Notes: a model not told the origin generated them from the letters alone. Positions 1 through 8,755 are shown, counted from the stretch's first letter. The stretch: 64,000 bases of DNA from Maribacter sp. MMG018 (GCF_018100785.1 NZ_JAGJEC010000002.1:744001-808000), one strand, 5' to 3'. Made by a program: numbers and translations.

Positions 1-623
1 TCCTCCGAAACATTCTCGGCCTTGGCCAAATCTTGGATAAAACCACTCACACCCTTTGATTTTGTCGGTCCCGGCAAAATGGAATTCACCGTAACATTAG
101 TGCCTTTGGTCAATTCCGCTAATCCCCTACTAACGGCCAACTGCGCCGTTTTTGTCATACCGTAGTGAATCATTTCATCGGGAATGAATACGGCCGATTC
201 GCTGGAAATAAAAATAACCCTGCCCCAGTTTTTCTTCAGCATTTTCGGGAAATAATGACGTGCCAAACGGATGCCGCTCATGACATTGACCTCAAAAAAA
301 CGAAACCAGTCCTCATCGGGAATATCGGCAAATGCCTTAGGTTCAAAAATACCTGTGTTGTTTATAAGGATATCCACTTCTGGAACTTCCTTTAGCAGTC
401 TGTCAATATCCTCAACTTTAGAAAAATCCGCTGCAACCCCGGATACGTTATTGTTTTGGGTACTTGCCTTTAATTTTTCTACCGCGGCATCTACCGTTTC
501 TTGTTTTCTTCCGTTTATGATTATGGTAGCTCCTTCCTTTAAGAGCCGCTCCGCTGTTGCATAGCCAATACCAGCGGTAGAACCACTGATAAAGGCAGTC
601 TTATCTTTAATTTTTAAATCCAT
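1..623 (-). CDS. SDR-family oxidoreductase (3' end outside window)
   Basis: This is a short-chain dehydrogenase/reductase, an NAD(P)-dependent enzyme with a Rossmann fold, probably cytosolic. Reading the minus strand from the ATG at 623 gives about 207 residues before the window edge. The family usually has about 250-265, so some 50 C-terminal residues are missing. The N-terminal glycine motif GSTAGIG is at residues 14-20, the NNTG-type motif is near residue 88, and the catalytic YxxxK (YGMTK, Tyr154/Lys158) has an upstream Ser-Ser pair near residue 140. It starts 19 bases after the aldo/keto reductase stop, so it is probably the last visible gene of a redox operon. The substrate cannot be told from sequence. 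Confidence 0.9.
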   Translation of the reverse strand, partial: MDLKIKDKTAFISGSTAGIGYATAERLLKEGATIIINGRKQETVDAAVEKLKASTQNNNVSGVAADFSKVEDIDRLLKEVPEVDILINNTGIFEPKAFADIPDEDWFRFFEVNVMSGIRLARHYFPKMLKKNWGRVIFISSESAVFIPDEMIHYGMTKTAQLAVSRGLAELTKGTNVTVNSILPGPTKSKGVSGFIQDLAKAENVSE

Positions 624-642
624 TTTTCTTCTCTTTTAAAAA

Positions 643-1587
643 TTATTTACTGGCTGTTTCAAGTAATTCCAGGTCTTCGGCATCCAAATTCAATTTAGGC
701 GCATCGAACAAGGTTTGTAATTGGGCTTTACTTGTGGCACTGACGATGGGTGCCGCAACATGTGGTTGGGCCATTAACCAAGCCAGCGCCACGGTTGCCT
801 GTTTGGTGCCGTGTTTTTCCGAAACGGTATCGAGGGCCTTGATGATTTCCATACCTTTTGGGGTTAAGTATTGTTTTACACTACCTCCGCGAACACTCTT
901 GTTCAAATCATCTTCGGAACGGTATTTACCGGTCAAGAATCCACTTGCCAAAGAAAAATAGGTCATTACACTTAGTCCGTGTTCTTCAACAACACCGGCA
1001 TATTTGCTTTCGTAACCTTCGCGCTCCACCAAGTTGTAATGCGGTTGCAAGGCCACGTATTTGGGAAGGTTGTTCACTTCCGAAACCTTAAGGGACTCAA
1101 GCAATCTTTCGGGCGATAGATTGGAGGCTGCAATATGGCGCACTTTGCCTGCCTTTATGATTTCGTCGTAGGCGGACAGCGTTTCTTCCACAGGGGTAAC
1201 ATCATCGTCAAAATGGGTGTAGTACAAGTCTATATAATCGGTCTGAAGGCGTTGTAAGGACTCGTCCACCGATTTTAAAATGTGCTTCTTGCTAATATCT
1301 TTAGGGTGTTCCTTGGTCTCAGAACCTACTTTGGTGGCCAGCACTATTTGGTCCCTGTTGCCCCGCTCTTTCATCCATTTTCCGATAATGGTCTCCGATT
1401 GTCCGCCAACACCGTTCACCCACCAGCTGTAGGTATCCGCGGTGTCGATAAAATTAAAGCCCGCATCGGTAAAGGCATCTAAAATTTCAAAGGATTGCTT
1501 TTCGTCCAATGTCCAACCAAAGACATTGCCACCAAAATTAATTCGTGATACTTCTAGATCTGTATTTCCTATGTTTACTTTTTTCAT
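643..1587 (-). CDS. aldo/keto reductase
   Basis: This is a 314-residue NADPH-dependent aldo/keto reductase with a (beta/alpha)8 barrel that reduces or oxidises carbonyl substrates in the cytosol. The catalytic tetrad is visible: Asp48 and Tyr53 in DTADTYS, Lys86 in LATKVG and His125 in YYTHFD. The length fits the bacterial YdjG/Tas-like AKR branch. It lies between a Dps gene (22-base gap) and an SDR gene (19-base gap) on the same strand, which suggests co-transcription in a stress or aldehyde-detoxification operon. The substrate is unknown. Confidence 0.93.
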   Translation of the reverse strand: MKKVNIGNTDLEVSRINFGGNVFGWTLDEKQSFEILDAFTDAGFNFIDTADTYSWWVNGVGGQSETIIGKWMKERGNRDQIVLATKVGSETKEHPKDISKKHILKSVDESLQRLQTDYIDLYYTHFDDDVTPVEETLSAYDEIIKAGKVRHIAASNLSPERLLESLKVSEVNNLPKYVALQPHYNLVEREGYESKYAGVVEEHGLSVMTYFSLASGFLTGKYRSEDDLNKSVRGGSVKQYLTPKGMEIIKALDTVSEKHGTKQATVALAWLMAQPHVAAPIVSATSKAQLQTLFDAPKLNLDAEDLELLETASK

Positions 1588-1609
1588 CTTAATCCTGTCT
1601 ATAATTATG

Positions 1610-2083
1610 CTATTTTAAATGAGCCCTTAAGAACCACGCCGTTTTCTCGTGTTCTTCCAATAAGGCGGTAATAAAATCACTGGTTCCCAAGTCTTTGTAT
1701 GTGTCCGCCAAAGGAATAATAATCTCCCTGAGATGAATACAAATGGTCTCGTGGTCTTGCAGTAATTCTTTAATAAATCCGGTGGAACTATTATCGTTCT
1801 GTTCGCGTTCGGTCAAGTGCGTCAAGGCCAAAAACTCTTTTAGGGTGGCCGGGGCATAGTGTCCCAAAGAACGTATGCGTTCCGCAATGTTATCTATCCT
1901 TTCCGCCAATTCCTCGTACTGAGTCTCGAAAAATTTATGCTTGTCATAAAAATCGGGGCCTTCCACATTCCAATGTGCATTTCTGGTCTTTGTATAAAGC
2001 ACATACTCGTCCGCCAAAATTATTGATAAAGCATCAACAACGGCTTGTCGGTTTTCCTCTGTAATACCAATGTTTGTTTTCAT
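1610..2083 (-). CDS. dps: Dps-family ferritin-like DNA-protection protein
   Basis: Dps proteins form dodecamers that oxidise and store iron using peroxide and protect DNA under stress. The interface ferroxidase residues are present: an HW motif, a second His 12 residues later (HWNVEGPDFYDKH) and the Asp-x3-Glu of DNIAER. I chose the ATG at 2081-2083 (157 residues, MKTNIG...), which has an AGAAAG-like purine stretch before it. An upstream in-frame ATG at 2134 would add 17 residues that do not look like Dps. The gene sits in a minus-strand run with oxidoreductases, in line with an oxidative-stress role. Confidence 0.93.
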   Translation of the reverse strand: MKTNIGITEENRQAVVDALSIILADEYVLYTKTRNAHWNVEGPDFYDKHKFFETQYEELAERIDNIAERIRSLGHYAPATLKEFLALTHLTEREQNDNSSTGFIKELLQDHETICIHLREIIIPLADTYKDLGTSDFITALLEEHEKTAWFLRAHLK

Positions 2084-2149
2084 CTTTCTGTTTTTTAATA
2101 TTCTTGTAATAGGAAAAACGCACTTTGGTATCAAAGTACGTTTTCGTGT

Positions 2150-2449
2150 TTATTTTACTATTTCGGTCATTTTGTTAACCTTGAATTCCTCTAATTTGCC
2201 TTCGGTCGCTTTTTTGAATTGTAAAAAATGTTCGCTTTGGCCATGGGCTTTAATGGCCTCTAGACTAGCCCATCTTTCGTATACGAAAAATTGATTTGGG
2301 TTGTCGTTATCGGAATGAAGCACATAATCGATATTGCCTTCTTCTGCTCTGCTCCCTTGTCCAACTTTTACGAGTTCAGATTTAACCGATTCCCTGTCCT
2401 CTTCTTTTGCCGTAATCTTTGCGATTATCGTTACATACGATTTTTTCAT
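2150..2449 (-). CDS. antibiotic-biosynthesis monooxygenase (ABM) domain protein
   Basis: This 99-residue protein is a single ABM/YgiN-like dimeric alpha-beta barrel. Such proteins include quinol monooxygenases and small-molecule-binding proteins of the cytosol. The pattern of an N-terminal beta strand (YVTIIAKI), the EEGNIDYVLH segment and FFVYERWASLEAIKAH before a helix is characteristic. It follows the MRJP-like lipoprotein by 39 bases and precedes dps by 66 bases. The exact reaction cannot be inferred. Confidence 0.88.
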   Translation of the reverse strand: MKKSYVTIIAKITAKEEDRESVKSELVKVGQGSRAEEGNIDYVLHSDNDNPNQFFVYERWASLEAIKAHGQSEHFLQFKKATEGKLEEFKVNKMTEIVK

Positions 2450-2488
2450 GTTGCCGTACTTTATTAATTAATTGTATTTCTATTTAGT

Positions 2489-3544
2489 TTACTTCGCTAA
2501 ATCCGTTTTGATCACCAAATATGGACCTACGCTCTCTTCCTTGCCATTGTTTAATGCTGCGGTCTTGTTCAATTGGTCCACAGTACCATATATAAACCCG
2601 TCATTTCCAACATACAGCCCATCGGGCCATGTCTGGCCTTCGGGAATCTTGGCCCATGTTTGATAGGCCTCTTTGGTAGAAATTCCGATTTCCCCATCAG
2701 CGACGTTGGTTACATAAACCGTTCCGTTCCCATCTACTGCCATTCCGTCCGAAAAAGATTTTGCTCCGAATGTTTCGATGGTATTTATCAGTTTATCATC
2801 TGAATCAAAGCTGCTTGCAGGCACCCTATACATGGTCTTTCCGTGTAAGGCCCCGTAGTACACCCAATTAAATTGTGGATCGATGGCAATGGGGTTCAAG
2901 GCAAATCCGCCTTCCATTTCAGGCATCATAGATGGGTGGCTTTGGGCCATTCTCCTTGCTTCGCCATTTTTGGTATTTATTACGATAAAGGCAGGTTCGG
3001 GAGCACTTTTAAGGTCCCCTTGTGTCATGTCTGCAATAATGACACGGTCATGTTTTTCGTCGATAACAAAATCCTGTAAAAAACTGGCGGGTTTTACAAC
3101 GGCATCGGGAACGGCAATGGTCTTTACTAATTTTTCGTTTTTGGTGTCCCAAACCACAAACTGCTTGGTCTCCATATCCAATAGCCAAAGGTTGTCTTTA
3201 CTGTCGACCCTAATGCCTATTACCGCTTTTAAGATTGAATTGTCACCGGTTGCATATTCATCGTTCGGATAAGCTACGTTTTTACCATTCTTATTCAGTT
3301 CATAAACCTTGGTCGTTGGTGACACCAAGGGATTCATGGTAACGAAAAGTCTGCCGTTAACGGTGAGTGCCAAATTTCCAGGACGAATATCTTGACTGGA
3401 AAATACGGTTTCGACCTTTTTTGTTTTCTCGGTTGCCATTTCCGTGGATGCCGTTTGCTTCGAACCTTCATTTTCTGTTTCGTTTGCCGACTTGCACATC
3501 ACAAATAAGGATGCCATAGCTGATACTAATAATACTTTTTTCAT
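2489..3544 (-). CDS. MRJP/yellow-like beta-propeller lipoprotein
   Basis: This is a 351-residue exported lipoprotein. A short hydrophobic signal ends in LFVMC, with the lipid-anchored Cys near residue 17. The mature part has repeated propeller-blade patterns (DNLWLLDMETKQFVVWD, DRVIIADMTQGDL, NGTVYVTNVADGEI) and resembles the major royal jelly protein/yellow family, with SMP-30/gluconolactonase-like folds as an alternative. The family contains ligand-binding proteins and lactonases, and no reaction is assigned here. It is the first gene of the minus-strand redox run and is divergent from the AraC gene at 3712, which is the likely regulator. Confidence 0.8.
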   Translation of the reverse strand: MKKVLLVSAMASLFVMCKSANETENEGSKQTASTEMATEKTKKVETVFSSQDIRPGNLALTVNGRLFVTMNPLVSPTTKVYELNKNGKNVAYPNDEYATGDNSILKAVIGIRVDSKDNLWLLDMETKQFVVWDTKNEKLVKTIAVPDAVVKPASFLQDFVIDEKHDRVIIADMTQGDLKSAPEPAFIVINTKNGEARRMAQSHPSMMPEMEGGFALNPIAIDPQFNWVYYGALHGKTMYRVPASSFDSDDKLINTIETFGAKSFSDGMAVDGNGTVYVTNVADGEIGISTKEAYQTWAKIPEGQTWPDGLYVGNDGFIYGTVDQLNKTAALNNGKEESVGPYLVIKTDLAK

Positions 3545-3578
3545 TTTATGATATGGATCGTTAATTTTAAGTTCTTTG

Positions 3579-3586
3579 CAAATGTA
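3579..3586 (-). promoter_or_regulatory. candidate -7 element of the redox operon
   Basis: The minus strand reads TACATTTG, a match to the Bacteroidota TAnnTTTG element, about 35 bases before the ATG of the MRJP-like gene. No clear -33 TTG was found. It lies in the 167-base divergent region shared with the AraC gene. Confidence 0.4.
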
Positions 3587-3711
3587 TACCTGTTATTAGG
3601 GGGTGTTTAGGTATAAAAAAGGGGTATTTATGTATTTATAAAGGTTTAACCTGTATTTGTTAGTGTTAAATAGGGTGATTTGCAGTAATTTTATCCTATA
3701 AAACCAAATAA

Positions 3712-4596
3712 ATGGAAGTAGTACAAGCGTATAAACCTTTTGAAATACAAGAATTGACCTTGCGGGAGTGGAAGAAACGCCCCGTGAAGAACAATTTTTT
3801 TGAACTGGTGTGGGTCAAGGACGGTCATGGAAAACAGTGTATCAATTATAATGAGCATGCCTATGGCCAGGGTGATATATTTTTGCATCCCCCGCTTAAA
3901 TGCCATTCGTTTACGGTTGAGGAACCGACCACGTTTATATTCTTGAAGTTTTCCGACACTTTCTTTAAGCAGGTGGGTAGGTCGGCCATAGACCGAAAGG
4001 CATGGTTCAACGAGGCTTCCTATATCCTTTCCAATTACAATCAATTGCCGGGCAGCATAATAAAGTCAGAAGTAGACCGTCAGCACATGGAGCGATTGAT
4101 CGATATGATACTTCAAGAGTCCAGGAACCAGATGGAGACATTTAACGGTTTGATTACAAGTCTGCTCACCGGTATTTTGGAAATATTGATGCGAAATATC
4201 AAGAAGTCCGTTTATTTTGAATCCATTGAAAAACAGACAGATGACCGTATCGTTCGGATACTGCAATACATTAATGAAAACTTGGACAACCCTGATAAAC
4301 TAAAGATAGAGACGCTCTCGAACTTATTTGCCATGTCGCCTACCTATGTCAGCGAATATTTTAAGAAACAGGTAGGTATGTCCTTGCGGGAATACATCAT
4401 AAAAGCCCGTTTAAAATTGGTGGAGATACGACTTTTGAACAGTGATCATTCGCTTAGCGAGATTGCTGACGAGTTGGGCTTTACCGATGTGAGCCACCTT
4501 TCAAAAACTTTTAAGCGCTATGTAGGGCTTTCCATTCGCGATTTTAAGAACCAAGGCGAATATCGCATGCTTACCCGTGGTGTTTGTACGGCTTAA
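3712..4596 (+). CDS. AraC-family transcriptional regulator
   Basis: This is a 294-residue DNA-binding regulator. The N-terminal 150 or so residues form a cupin-like effector domain (HGKQCINYNEHAYGQGDIFL). The C-terminal 100 residues carry the double helix-turn-helix, with IETLSNLFAMSPTYVSEYFKK as the first and LSEIADELGFTDVSHLSKTFK as the second, followed by the AraC signature segment. It is divergent from the operon at 3544-1 with a 167-base gap, so it probably controls that operon. The inducer is unknown. Confidence 0.93.
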   Translation: MEVVQAYKPFEIQELTLREWKKRPVKNNFFELVWVKDGHGKQCINYNEHAYGQGDIFLHPPLKCHSFTVEEPTTFIFLKFSDTFFKQVGRSAIDRKAWFNEASYILSNYNQLPGSIIKSEVDRQHMERLIDMILQESRNQMETFNGLITSLLTGILEILMRNIKKSVYFESIEKQTDDRIVRILQYINENLDNPDKLKIETLSNLFAMSPTYVSEYFKKQVGMSLREYIIKARLKLVEIRLLNSDHSLSEIADELGFTDVSHLSKTFKRYVGLSIRDFKNQGEYRMLTRGVCTA

Positions 4597-4701
4597 ACCA
4601 TGTTTATTGTTGGTATTTTAGGTGTTTAATAAACTATCCCCTGTCTTCTTTTCCTCTTAAATAATGGTATAGATGTCATTCTTTATTAAAGTTTGTTAAA
4701 A

Positions 4702-4715
4702 AATGAACGTTCATT
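4702..4715. promoter_or_regulatory. palindromic operator, probably for the TetR regulator
   Basis: AATGAACGTTCATT is a perfect 14-base palindrome 37 bases upstream of the TetR start. It lies about 12 bases upstream of a -7 element (TATCTTTG, 4727-4734), so a bound protein would cover the -33 region. A partial extra half-site (TCATT) follows directly. This is a classic layout for autorepression by a TetR dimer. The binding itself is inferred. Confidence 0.6.
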
Positions 4716-4726
4716 CATTTTTGTAA

Positions 4727-4734
4727 TATCTTTG
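4727..4734 (+). promoter_or_regulatory. -7 promoter element of the tetR operon
   Basis: TATCTTTG matches the Bacteroidota TAnnTTTG element. Transcription would begin around 4738-4740, giving a leader of roughly 12 bases before the ATG at 4752. The expected -33 position falls within the palindrome at 4702-4715. Confidence 0.6.
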
Positions 4735-4751
4735 TACCAGAAATTGAAACA

Positions 4752-5333
4752 ATGGCAAAACTTCAGAAATGTATGGACAAGCGCAGCGCCTTGGTACAGG
4801 CGACCATTGAGCTGGTGAACAATAACGGCTTTCACGCCGCACCCATGTCCAAAATAGCCAAAATGGCGAACGTCTCCCCTGGCACCATCTACCTGTATTT
4901 TGAGAATAAGCAAGACCTTGTCAACAAGGTATACTTGCAGGTAAAGGAAGTGTTCACGGCCTATGTTTTTGAAACCTACGACCCCAAAATGTCGGTAGAA
5001 CAAGGTTTTGAAGTGATTTGGAAGCGCATTGCGGAATTTAAGCTCAAGAAGTGCCAGGAAGCCATGTTCTTGGCCCAGTGCGACAATACCCCCATGATCG
5101 ATGAACCCATACGGCAAGAGGGCATCAAGCATTTACAGCCCTTGCTCGATCTATGGAAACGCGGTAAGGAAGAAGGCATTATCAAGCCCCTGTCCGATTA
5201 TATCTTGTATGCCTACACCGTAAATCCGCTATCCTTTTTAATGTTGATGCAGCAAAGGGGCGTATTTAAAATGGGGAAGGAAGAACTAAAGTCGGCCTAT
5301 CTGGCCGCCTGGAACAGTATCAAATCAGAATAA
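4752..5333 (+). CDS. TetR/AcrR-family transcriptional regulator
   Basis: This 193-residue repressor has an N-terminal helix-turn-helix at about residues 10-55 (LVQATIELVNNNGFHAA, then MSKIAKMANVSPGTIYLYF), which is the most conserved TetR segment. The rest is the variable helical ligand-binding and dimerisation domain. A palindromic site lies directly upstream. A nitroreductase (35-base gap) and an MDR-type reductase follow on the same strand, so they are likely targets. The inducer is probably an electrophile or quinone, which is inference. Confidence 0.93.
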   Translation: MAKLQKCMDKRSALVQATIELVNNNGFHAAPMSKIAKMANVSPGTIYLYFENKQDLVNKVYLQVKEVFTAYVFETYDPKMSVEQGFEVIWKRIAEFKLKKCQEAMFLAQCDNTPMIDEPIRQEGIKHLQPLLDLWKRGKEEGIIKPLSDYILYAYTVNPLSFLMLMQQRGVFKMGKEELKSAYLAAWNSIKSE

Positions 5334-5368
5334 CACAAACAACATAACAAATAATAAATTATAACAGA

Positions 5369-6001
5369 ATGGAATTACTTGATAAATTAAATTGGAGATA
5401 TGCCGCCAAGGCGATGAACGGGGAAAAAGTGCCCCAAGAGAAAGTAGACCGTATTTTAGAGGCGGCACGCCTTGCCCCTACTTCCAGCGGACTGCAACCT
5501 TTTGAAATTATCGTGGTGACCAATCCGGAATTAAAGGAAAAAATAAAGAACGTGGCTTGGAACCAGTCCGTAGTGACCGATTGTTCACACCTCTTGGTAT
5601 TTGCGGCCTGGGACAACTATACCGAGGAACGCATTAATAAAATGTTCGATCTTACCAACGAGATCCGTGGATTTAAGAACGAGGGTTGGGAAAACTACCG
5701 GCAGCAATTGTTGGGCCTCTACCCAAAGCGCGATCCGGAGGTTAATTTTCAACATGCGGCCAGACAGGCGTATATAGCCTTCACCGAAGCCCTGACGGCT
5801 GCAGCCTTTGAGGGCGTTGATACCACCCCAATGGAAGGTTTTGACCCCGATGCCGTTGATGAGATTTTGGGACTAAGAGAAAAAGGACTTCGCAGCTGTG
5901 TACTATTGCCCATCGGCTATAGGAATACGGAAGAGGATTGGTTGGTGAACCTCGTAAAAGTAAGAAGGAGCAAGGAAGACCTTGTGACCGTAATGGACTA
6001 A
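5369..6001 (+). CDS. NAD(P)H-dependent nitroreductase family protein
   Basis: This is a 210-residue FMN-dependent oxidoreductase of the NfsB/nitroreductase fold, acting on nitro-compounds, quinones or enones in the cytosol. The N-terminal FMN-contact region (NWRYAAKAMNG), the segment RLAPTSSGLQPF and the C-terminal GLRSCVLLPIGYR are typical. It lies between a TetR repressor and an MDR-type reductase, which together look like an inducible detoxification operon. Confidence 0.92.
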   Translation: MELLDKLNWRYAAKAMNGEKVPQEKVDRILEAARLAPTSSGLQPFEIIVVTNPELKEKIKNVAWNQSVVTDCSHLLVFAAWDNYTEERINKMFDLTNEIRGFKNEGWENYRQQLLGLYPKRDPEVNFQHAARQAYIAFTEALTAAAFEGVDTTPMEGFDPDAVDEILGLREKGLRSCVLLPIGYRNTEEDWLVNLVKVRRSKEDLVTVMD

Positions 6002-6012
6002 AAAACAAAAAG

Positions 6013-7011
6013 ATGAACAAGACAATTATATTAAAGAAAAGACCGGTGGGCAGGCCCACTTTGGAAGATTTTGAATTTCAGGAAACCTCGGTGGCCCCTA
6101 CCCTTTCGGACGGCGAACTGCTTCTGGAGACTAAGTACATTTCGGTAGACCCCTATTTGAGAGGGCGTATGAGCGACGCCAAATCGTATGTTCCACCCTT
6201 TGAGGTAGGACAACCCATAAGCTCTGGTGTGGTCGCGGAAGTAATCGCTTCAAAAAACACCGATTTTAAAGAGGGTGATTTTGTTTCGGGATTATTGGAA
6301 TGGAAGACCCAACAGGTAAGCGATGGCAAGGGGCTGCAAAAAGTATCGAAAGACAAGGCACCTCTAAGTGCTTATTTGGGCGTTGTCGGTATGACAGGTC
6401 TAACGGCCTTTTTGGGACTTCACGAAATTGGTAAGCCAAAGGCCGGTGAAACCCTTGTCGTATCCGGCGCGGCCGGGGCAGTCGGTAGTGTTGTGGGCCA
6501 GATCGGCAAAATTTTGGGACTCACTGTTATCGGTATTGCCGGAAGCGATGAAAAGACCGAAATGCTGACCTCCGAATTCGGTTTTGACCATGCCATCAAT
6601 TACAAGACCACGGACGATATGAAGGCGGCAATCGAAAAAGTGGCACCCAACGGAATCGATATCTATTTTGACAATGTGGGCGGACCCATTTCCGATGCCG
6701 TGTTGTTCAACATTAACAGGTTTGCTCGTATCATCATCTGTGGTGCCATATCGGTCTATAACAATACCGAAACTCCTAAGGGACTGGCGGTACAACCGTT
6801 TTTGGTAAAAAACAGTGCCCTGATGCAAGGGTTTATCGTTTCCAATTATGCGGACAAGTTTCCGCAGGCAATCGGCCAATTGGCCCAATGGCTGCAAGAG
6901 GGCAAGTTAAAATACAAAGAGACCGTCGTGGAAGGTTTCGATAATACGCCCCAGGCCTTTATCGATCTCTTCGATGGAAAAAACAAAGGGAAGATGGTGG
7001 TGAAGATTTAA
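6013..7011 (+). CDS. MDR-family NADP-dependent oxidoreductase (CurA/prostaglandin-reductase-like)
   Basis: This 332-residue zinc-independent medium-chain reductase resembles YncB/CurA and leukotriene B4 dehydrogenases, which reduce alpha,beta-unsaturated carbonyls with NADPH. Visible marks are VDPYLRGRMSD, the nucleotide-binding SGAAGAVGSVVGQ and DIYFDNVGG. I chose the ATG at 6013, 11 bases after the nitroreductase stop. An earlier in-frame start at 5938 would overlap the nitroreductase and add residues that do not fit the family. It is the last gene of the tetR operon and is followed by a strong terminator. Confidence 0.92.
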   Translation: MNKTIILKKRPVGRPTLEDFEFQETSVAPTLSDGELLLETKYISVDPYLRGRMSDAKSYVPPFEVGQPISSGVVAEVIASKNTDFKEGDFVSGLLEWKTQQVSDGKGLQKVSKDKAPLSAYLGVVGMTGLTAFLGLHEIGKPKAGETLVVSGAAGAVGSVVGQIGKILGLTVIGIAGSDEKTEMLTSEFGFDHAINYKTTDDMKAAIEKVAPNGIDIYFDNVGGPISDAVLFNINRFARIIICGAISVYNNTETPKGLAVQPFLVKNSALMQGFIVSNYADKFPQAIGQLAQWLQEGKLKYKETVVEGFDNTPQAFIDLFDGKNKGKMVVKI

Positions 7012-7060
7012 CCCTTCTCCCAAAAACCCATAAATGAAAAAGTGATGAATAATTTTGAAT

Positions 7061-7098
7061 AAAAAAAGCCCGAGAACAACTGTTCTCGGGCTTTTTTT
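7061..7098. terminator. bidirectional intrinsic terminator
   Basis: A perfect 10-bp stem GCCCGAGAAC / GTTCTCGGGC (7068-7077 and 7082-7091) with a 4-base loop is flanked by seven A and seven T. It lies between two convergent genes and can end transcription from both. Confidence 0.92.
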
Positions 7099-7116
7099 AT
7101 TTCTTCGTTACTGTTC

Positions 7117-7656
7117 TCAGGTATATTTTATCGTGTAGGTATGAAATTGAAGACCGCCATCGTGCGATTCGGTTTCCACAAGTTCCAATTGGCAACCTTG
7201 TGTCGAATCCCCGAAAAGACGTACCCCTTTGCCCAAGATCAAAGGATTGATCTTGACCTTTAGCACATCGATCAGCTGATGATCAAAGAGCCATCCGGCA
7301 AAAATACCGCCTCCGCATACATAAATATCGGTACGGGAGCTTTCTTTCAATTTGTGGATGGTATCCACATCGTAATCGGCTACCAAGTGTACCTTTTCAT
7401 GGGCATCCTCAAATTTCAAGGATTTTGAAAATATATAATGGTCCATATGCGCATAGGCCGGTTGCCCTGGCTGTAATCCGTAGGCATAGCCAAATTCATA
7501 GGTGTTCTTGCCCATGATAGTGGTTTCGTATTGTTGTAGGTCCGCCATGTATTTGACCACCCCACTCCCCTCACTTATGAAGCCGCTGATATCACTATCC
7601 TCTCCACAAATAAATCCGTCCAAAGAAATGGCTACATAGTACACAAGTTTTTGCAT
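7117..7656 (-). CDS. dihydrofolate reductase/RibD C-terminal family protein
   Basis: This 179-residue protein has the RibD C-terminal/DHFR-like fold, which binds NADPH and reduces small heterocycles. The N-terminal YYVAISLDGFICG, the central YVCGGGIFAGWLFDHQLIDVLKV split over strand and helix, and the PLILGKGVRLF segment are diagnostic. I chose the ATG at 7654-7656, which begins MQKLVYY. An upstream ATG at 7689 would add 11 non-family residues. It stands alone, convergent with the tetR operon. Stand-alone members are usually of unknown substrate. Confidence 0.88.
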   Translation of the reverse strand: MQKLVYYVAISLDGFICGEDSDISGFISEGSGVVKYMADLQQYETTIMGKNTYEFGYAYGLQPGQPAYAHMDHYIFSKSLKFEDAHEKVHLVADYDVDTIHKLKESSRTDIYVCGGGIFAGWLFDHQLIDVLKVKINPLILGKGVRLFGDSTQGCQLELVETESHDGGLQFHTYTIKYT

Positions 7657-7804
7657 CTTATTGCTTTTTAGGGCCAATAAGGTACGCATTTACAACCAGA
7701 TACAAAGAGATACAGGGTAGAACGACATTCTGGTTTAGGCTATGGGAAAACAAAAAAGCCCGAAAACCGAGGTTTCCAGGCCATGTAAACTATTAAGGTT
7801 CCGT

Positions 7805-8485
7805 TTAAACGGAAACGGACTCCCCTACTTCTAGAAGCAGCAGTTCCTTTCCGGCCTTTTTAAACTTTTCCTTGGCCGCTTCGTGGTCTATTTTTATAAA
7901 GGGAAAAGAATCGTAATGCACGCCCATAACCCGGTCGCATTCCACAAAGTCGCTGGCGATAATGGCATCGTCGACGCCCATGGTCACCACATCGCCTACC
8001 GGTAGAACGGCAAGGTCGATCTTCGTCTGCATGGGGATCAGTTTCATATCCATCGTCAATGCGGTATCGCCCGCCACGTAAATGCTCTTTTCTCCACAGG
8101 TAAAGACAAAGCCACCGGGATTGCCACCGTAGCTGCCATCGGCAAAGCTGCTACTGTGTAGGGCGGTAACGTATTTTACCTTTCCGAAATCAAATTCGCG
8201 CACCCCACCGAGGTTCATGGGCATGGCGTTGAGTCCCTTTTCGGCATAGTGGCTATAGACCTCAAAATTACTGACGATGGTAGCCCCCGTATTCTTGGCA
8301 ATGGCCTCGGCATCGAGGGTATGGTCGTAATGGGCGTGGGTCAAGAAAATATAATCGGCCTTCAGCTTCATAATGTCCACCTTGTCCTTTGCCAGGTCGT
8401 TATCGGTAACAAAGGGATCTACGATAATGTTCTTGTTTCCTATTTCTATGGCCAGGCAATTGTGGCCGTAATGTGTGATTTTCAT
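7805..8485 (-). CDS. metal-dependent hydrolase, UPF0173/metallo-beta-lactamase fold
   Basis: This 226-residue metallo-beta-lactamase-fold hydrolase belongs to the UPF0173 group. The metal motif HAHYDH is at residues 50-55, preceded by the family start MKITHYGHNC and IVDPFVTDN. A further His (MGVHYDSFPF) is near the C-terminus. I chose the ATG at 8483-8485 because it starts at the conserved family N-terminus; a start at 8560 would add 25 unrelated residues. The physiological substrate of the family is unknown. Confidence 0.9.
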   Translation of the reverse strand: MKITHYGHNCLAIEIGNKNIIVDPFVTDNDLAKDKVDIMKLKADYIFLTHAHYDHTLDAEAIAKNTGATIVSNFEVYSHYAEKGLNAMPMNLGGVREFDFGKVKYVTALHSSSFADGSYGGNPGGFVFTCGEKSIYVAGDTALTMDMKLIPMQTKIDLAVLPVGDVVTMGVDDAIIASDFVECDRVMGVHYDSFPFIKIDHEAAKEKFKKAGKELLLLEVGESVSV

Positions 8486-8715
8486 GGGTATCGATTTTAA
8501 AACGGGAATGAAATTACTAAGGGAAATGTTTTTTTCCAACCCTGGGGCACTAAATAACAAATCTAGCCTTTAAACAAATTCCCATAGAACTTAGGATTAA
8601 GGGTTTATGTTGATTATTCTGTTGATAGGATTTATATACGAACGGCCTATAACAACCATGGAATTATTAATTTGGGGAAAAGTATAATTTTATATTAGTA
8701 TGTATATTCATGACA

Positions 8716-8755
8716 AATTGTATTAAAGTACAATAGTATACTATTGATACAATTG
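8716..8755. promoter_or_regulatory. nested inverted repeats upstream of the TAC operon (candidate antitoxin operator)
   Basis: In the 353-base gap before the toxin gene there is a perfect 16-base palindrome, CAATAGTATACTATTG (8731-8746), flanked by AATTGTAT (8716-8723) and its complement ATACAATT (8747-8754). The element TACAAT recurs at 8729 and 8748, with an inverted copy at 8717. HigA-type antitoxins bind palindromes near their own promoter, so this is a plausible operator, though it is about 90 bases upstream of the toxin start. The rest of the gap is AT-rich with no gene seen. Confidence 0.4.

Noticed and set aside
4602-4634. GTTTATT / AATAAAC inverted repeat after the AraC gene
   Set aside because: The arms are short and AT-rich with a 19-base spacer and no T tract.
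7750-7785. A second terminator-like sequence near the DHFR-like gene
   Set aside because: The A run and GCCCGAAAACC arm are there, but the right arm is broken (GGTTTCCAGGCC) and there is no T tract; it looks like a decayed terminator at most.
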